Origin: Holosporales bacterium
Lineage (GTDB): Bacteria > Pseudomonadota > Alphaproteobacteria > RUG11792
Direction of reading: 5' to 3'
Assembly (NCBI GenBank): GCA_031279295.1
Contig: JAITIT010000037.1
Coordinates: 1 to 6,708 of the forward strand
DNA: 6,708 nucleotides
Shown: positions 5,173 to 6,708 of the stretch, one piece after another
How the letters are laid out: every line of letters starts with the position of its first letter
Position numbering within the stretch: the stretch's first letter is position 1
The notes under the pieces: model-generated
Databases searched by the model: none
Told to the model about the DNA's origin: nothing
Seen by the model: the letters and a program-made list of their open reading frames with translations, nothing else
Position numbers and translations under genes: made by a program

Positions 5173-6441
5173 ATTGATCTGAAATTTGTTCGTGAACATC
5201 GGGGTGTGCTAGATACAGCGCTCAAGAACAGGAACGGTGTTCCTCTGGAAGATGAGTTGTTACGGCTTGATGAGACCACTAGATCTTTGCAGACGAGGTT
5301 ACAGAAGATCCAGGAACGGAGGAACGCTAACTCAGCAGAGTTTGGGGTAGCTAAGTCGAAGGGAGAAGACACGCAGACTTTGGCGAGAGAAATGGAGATT
5401 CTGAAGGCGGAGATGATTGCCCTCAAAAACGAGGCGGACTCTGCTAAAGAGAGGCTGATGAGCCTTCTGTCTTCAATTCCCAACATTCCGTCTGATGAGT
5501 GCCCCGTTGGACATAGTTACGAGTTTAATGTAGAGATCAAGAGATGGGGCACGCTACGTGAGTTCTCTTTCACTCCTCTTGAACACCATGAGATTGGTTG
5601 TAACCTTGGGATGATGAATTTCGAGAGAGCAATAAACATCGCTGGCTCACGCTTCGTATTCCTGTTCTCTGACCTTGCGAGACTCGAGAGAACCTTAGCC
5701 CAGTTTATGCTGGATGTTCACACAAGGGAACATGGATATACCGAGGTATATGTTCCGTTGATCCTTGGGCGGAAGGCGATGTTCGGCGTTGGGCAACTTC
5801 CTAAATTTGAGGATGACCTGTTCAAGACTACGCTTGGATCATACCTGATACCTACCGCTGAGGCCTCGCTCTCAAATATCTTTAACGATGATGTTATTCC
5901 GGAGGCTAATCTTCCGCTTAGGTATACTGCATACACTCCATGCTTTAGGTCAGAAGCCGGAGCCGCGGGACGTGATACTGCGGGGATGATACGTCAGCAC
6001 CAATTCGGTAAGGTTGAACTCGTTAGCATCACAACTCCAGCGCAGTCTCATGCCGAACACGAACGAATGACCGAGTGCGCTGAGACGATCTTGAAGAGGC
6101 TCGATCTACCATTTAGGACTATCGTGCTATCAACAGGAGACATGGGCTTCAGCTCAGAGAAAACATATGATATAGAAGTGTGGCTCCCTGGCCAAGGTAA
6201 ATACCGAGAGATATCCAGCTGCTCTAGGTGTGGTGCCTTCCAAGCCAGACGCATGAACACAAAGTTCAAGAGTGAGGCGACAAAGAAGAATGAGTACGTT
6301 CATACGTTAAACGGTTCGGCCCTTGCGGTAGGGCGCTGCCTCATTGCAATACTGGAGAATTACCAGCAAGCGGATGGCAGCGTACAAATTCCAGACGCAC
6401 TAGTGCGTTACTTCGGCAACGATAGAATTTACCCAGCGTAG
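5170..6441 (+). CDS. serS: Seryl-tRNA synthetase
   Basis: Charges tRNA-Ser (and tRNA-Sec where present) with serine in the cytoplasm; a class II synthetase and essential. The 423-residue protein is full length (about 425 is usual). The N-terminal MIDLKFVREH start is typical, and residues about 27-103 form the long antiparallel coiled-coil arm that grips the tRNA variable arm. The catalytic core follows: PTAEASL (228-234) with the TAE serine-binding signature, motif 2 CFRSEAGAAGRDT (258-270) with Arg260 and Glu262 continuing to RQHQFGKVE (275-283), the SSCSRCGAFQARR segment (349-361), and motif 3 NGSALAVGRCLIAILENYQ (381-399) with Arg389. It is the last gene of the tolC-popZ-trxA-serS cluster. 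No insertion or loss is seen. Confidence 0.97.
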   Translation: MIDLKFVREHRGVLDTALKNRNGVPLEDELLRLDETTRSLQTRLQKIQERRNANSAEFGVAKSKGEDTQTLAREMEILKAEMIALKNEADSAKERLMSLLSSIPNIPSDECPVGHSYEFNVEIKRWGTLREFSFTPLEHHEIGCNLGMMNFERAINIAGSRFVFLFSDLARLERTLAQFMLDVHTREHGYTEVYVPLILGRKAMFGVGQLPKFEDDLFKTTLGSYLIPTAEASLSNIFNDDVIPEANLPLRYTAYTPCFRSEAGAAGRDTAGMIRQHQFGKVELVSITTPAQSHAEHERMTECAETILKRLDLPFRTIVLSTGDMGFSSEKTYDIEVWLPGQGKYREISSCSRCGAFQARRMNTKFKSEATKKNEYVHTLNGSALAVGRCLIAILENYQQADGSVQIPDALVRYFGNDRIYPA

Positions 6442-6564
6442 GGCAGCCTCGAGCCATTCTATAAGAGTGTCTACCGATCGTGCAATGTTGTTCTCTGTAG
6501 AGGCTTGATCTAACTCTTAATTTCCGTTGATCGGGCTGCGGCAGTGGTACTGCTGTTCATTGCC

Positions 6565-6708
6565 ATGATGCACATCACCCCCCATCACCTAGTACTACTA
6601 TCAACAATGGTGATGATAGGAACAGGGGTAGTAAGAGGGGGTGAGTACCATGAACATGGTAGAGAGGTGGAGAGGTTATCACCTGTGGTGATGATGGATG
6701 AGGTAGGG
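6565..6708 (+). CDS. Possible start of an unidentified gene (runs off right edge)
   Basis: I do not recognise it. From ATG 6565-6567 (followed by a second ATG), 48 codons run to the window end without a stop; a GTG at 6544 could extend it upstream, where the frame is open back to a TAA at 6511. The first part is hydrophobic (HHLVLLLSTMVMIGTGVV), then hydrophilic (GGEYHEHGREVERL), which could be a membrane anchor or signal sequence. There is no clear Shine-Dalgarno. Two minus-strand frames are also open to the edge over about the same length because the DNA here is poor in stop triplets, so an open frame of this size is weak evidence. Confidence 0.25.
   Translation, partial: MMHITPHHLVLLSTMVMIGTGVVRGGEYHEHGREVERLSPVVMMDEVG
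6575..6644. repeat. Nested inverted repeats downstream of serS
   Basis: TCACCCCC (6575-6582) pairs with GGGGGTGA (6637-6644), TACTAC (6593-6598) with GTAGTA (6628-6633), and TATCA (6599-6603) with TGATA (6614-6618), giving one long interrupted hairpin. A competing pairing joins CATCACC (6583-6589) with GGTGATG (6609-6615). All arms are exact. Whether the transcript folds this way, or the low complexity makes pairing easy by chance, cannot be decided here. Confidence 0.5.
6646..6661. repeat. 16-base near-perfect palindrome
   Basis: TACCATGAACATGGTA has 7-base arms TACCATG and CATGGTA around a 2-base AA centre. Such a short centre fits a protein-binding dyad better than an RNA hairpin. Confidence 0.5.
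6676..6694. repeat. Hairpin ATCACC-TGT-GGTGAT
   Basis: Six exact pairs (6678-6683 with 6687-6692) close a three-base loop, with one more A-T and one G-U pair possible outside. The right arm begins a second copy of GGTGATGAT, also found at 6609-6617. No T-run follows before the window end. Confidence 0.4.

Larger units (their letters stand above)
6442..6708. other. Repeat-rich region downstream of serS
   Basis: These 267 bases hold no recognisable gene, tRNA or T-run terminator. The first part (6442-6538) has AGCC/GGCT (6445-6448, 6502-6505) flanking TCTAC/GTAGA (6470-6474, 6497-6501), which could pair as a bulged stem. CGGCAGT-GGT-ACTGCTG at 6539-6555 forms a 7-bp stem with one G-U pair and may act as a weak terminator without a T-run. 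From about 6565 on the DNA is low in complexity, built from CATCACC/GGTGATG words and purine-rich on the plus strand. A plus frame from ATG 6565 stays open to the edge (listed separately). Confidence 0.5.

Noticed and set aside
6442..6538. Possible tRNA after serS, suggested by paired short arms
   Set aside because: No T-loop consensus, no anticodon-arm geometry and no acceptor stem could be assembled on either strand.

Overview
The window looks like a piece of an alphaproteobacterial chromosome, probably from a reduced-genome, host-associated lineage of the Rickettsiales or Holosporales type. The best evidence is the PopZ/DUF2497-type polar-organising protein gene directly downstream of a TolC gene; the PopZ family is essentially alphaproteobacterial, and I recall this adjacency from other members of the class. 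GC content looks intermediate by eye. The intracellular lifestyle and the order are inference. No rRNA, tRNA, CRISPR array or insertion sequence was seen.

Layout. (1) 1-514, minus: the N-terminal 171 codons of a gene that runs off the left edge. It encodes an apparently exported, Pro/Gln/Asn/Asp/Glu-rich protein with 50-residue (150 bp) tandem repeats, each carrying an RGD tripeptide. (2) 684-1613, minus: a complete class II fructose-bisphosphate aldolase, with a possible weak terminator just downstream. (3) 1614-1911: a 298-base divergent intergenic region with a candidate aldolase promoter and two dyad-symmetric sites. (4) 1912-2682, plus: methionine aminopeptidase type I. (5) After a 100-base gap, a tightly packed plus-strand cluster: tolC (2783-4315), popZ-like (4330-4842), trxA (4839-5150) and serS (5170-6441). 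Intergene gaps are 14 bases, a 4-base ATGA overlap, and 19 bases. (6) 6442-6708: a stretch rich in inverted and direct repeats built on CATCACC/GGTGATG. It may hold the start of another gene leaving the right edge, but this is weakly supported.

Working together: most genes are housekeeping (nascent-protein N-terminal processing, seryl-tRNA charging, disulfide reduction, cell-pole organisation, a sugar-phosphate aldolase). Two products bear on the cell surface: the TolC outer-membrane channel, which has an unusual Lys/Asp/Asn-rich insert and eleven cysteines, and the repeat protein at the left edge. The repeat protein is the most novel-looking item. It resembles in general style the tandem-repeat proteins of intracellular Anaplasmataceae, but I do not recognise it as any named family. 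Nothing here amounts to a complete undescribed multi-gene system.
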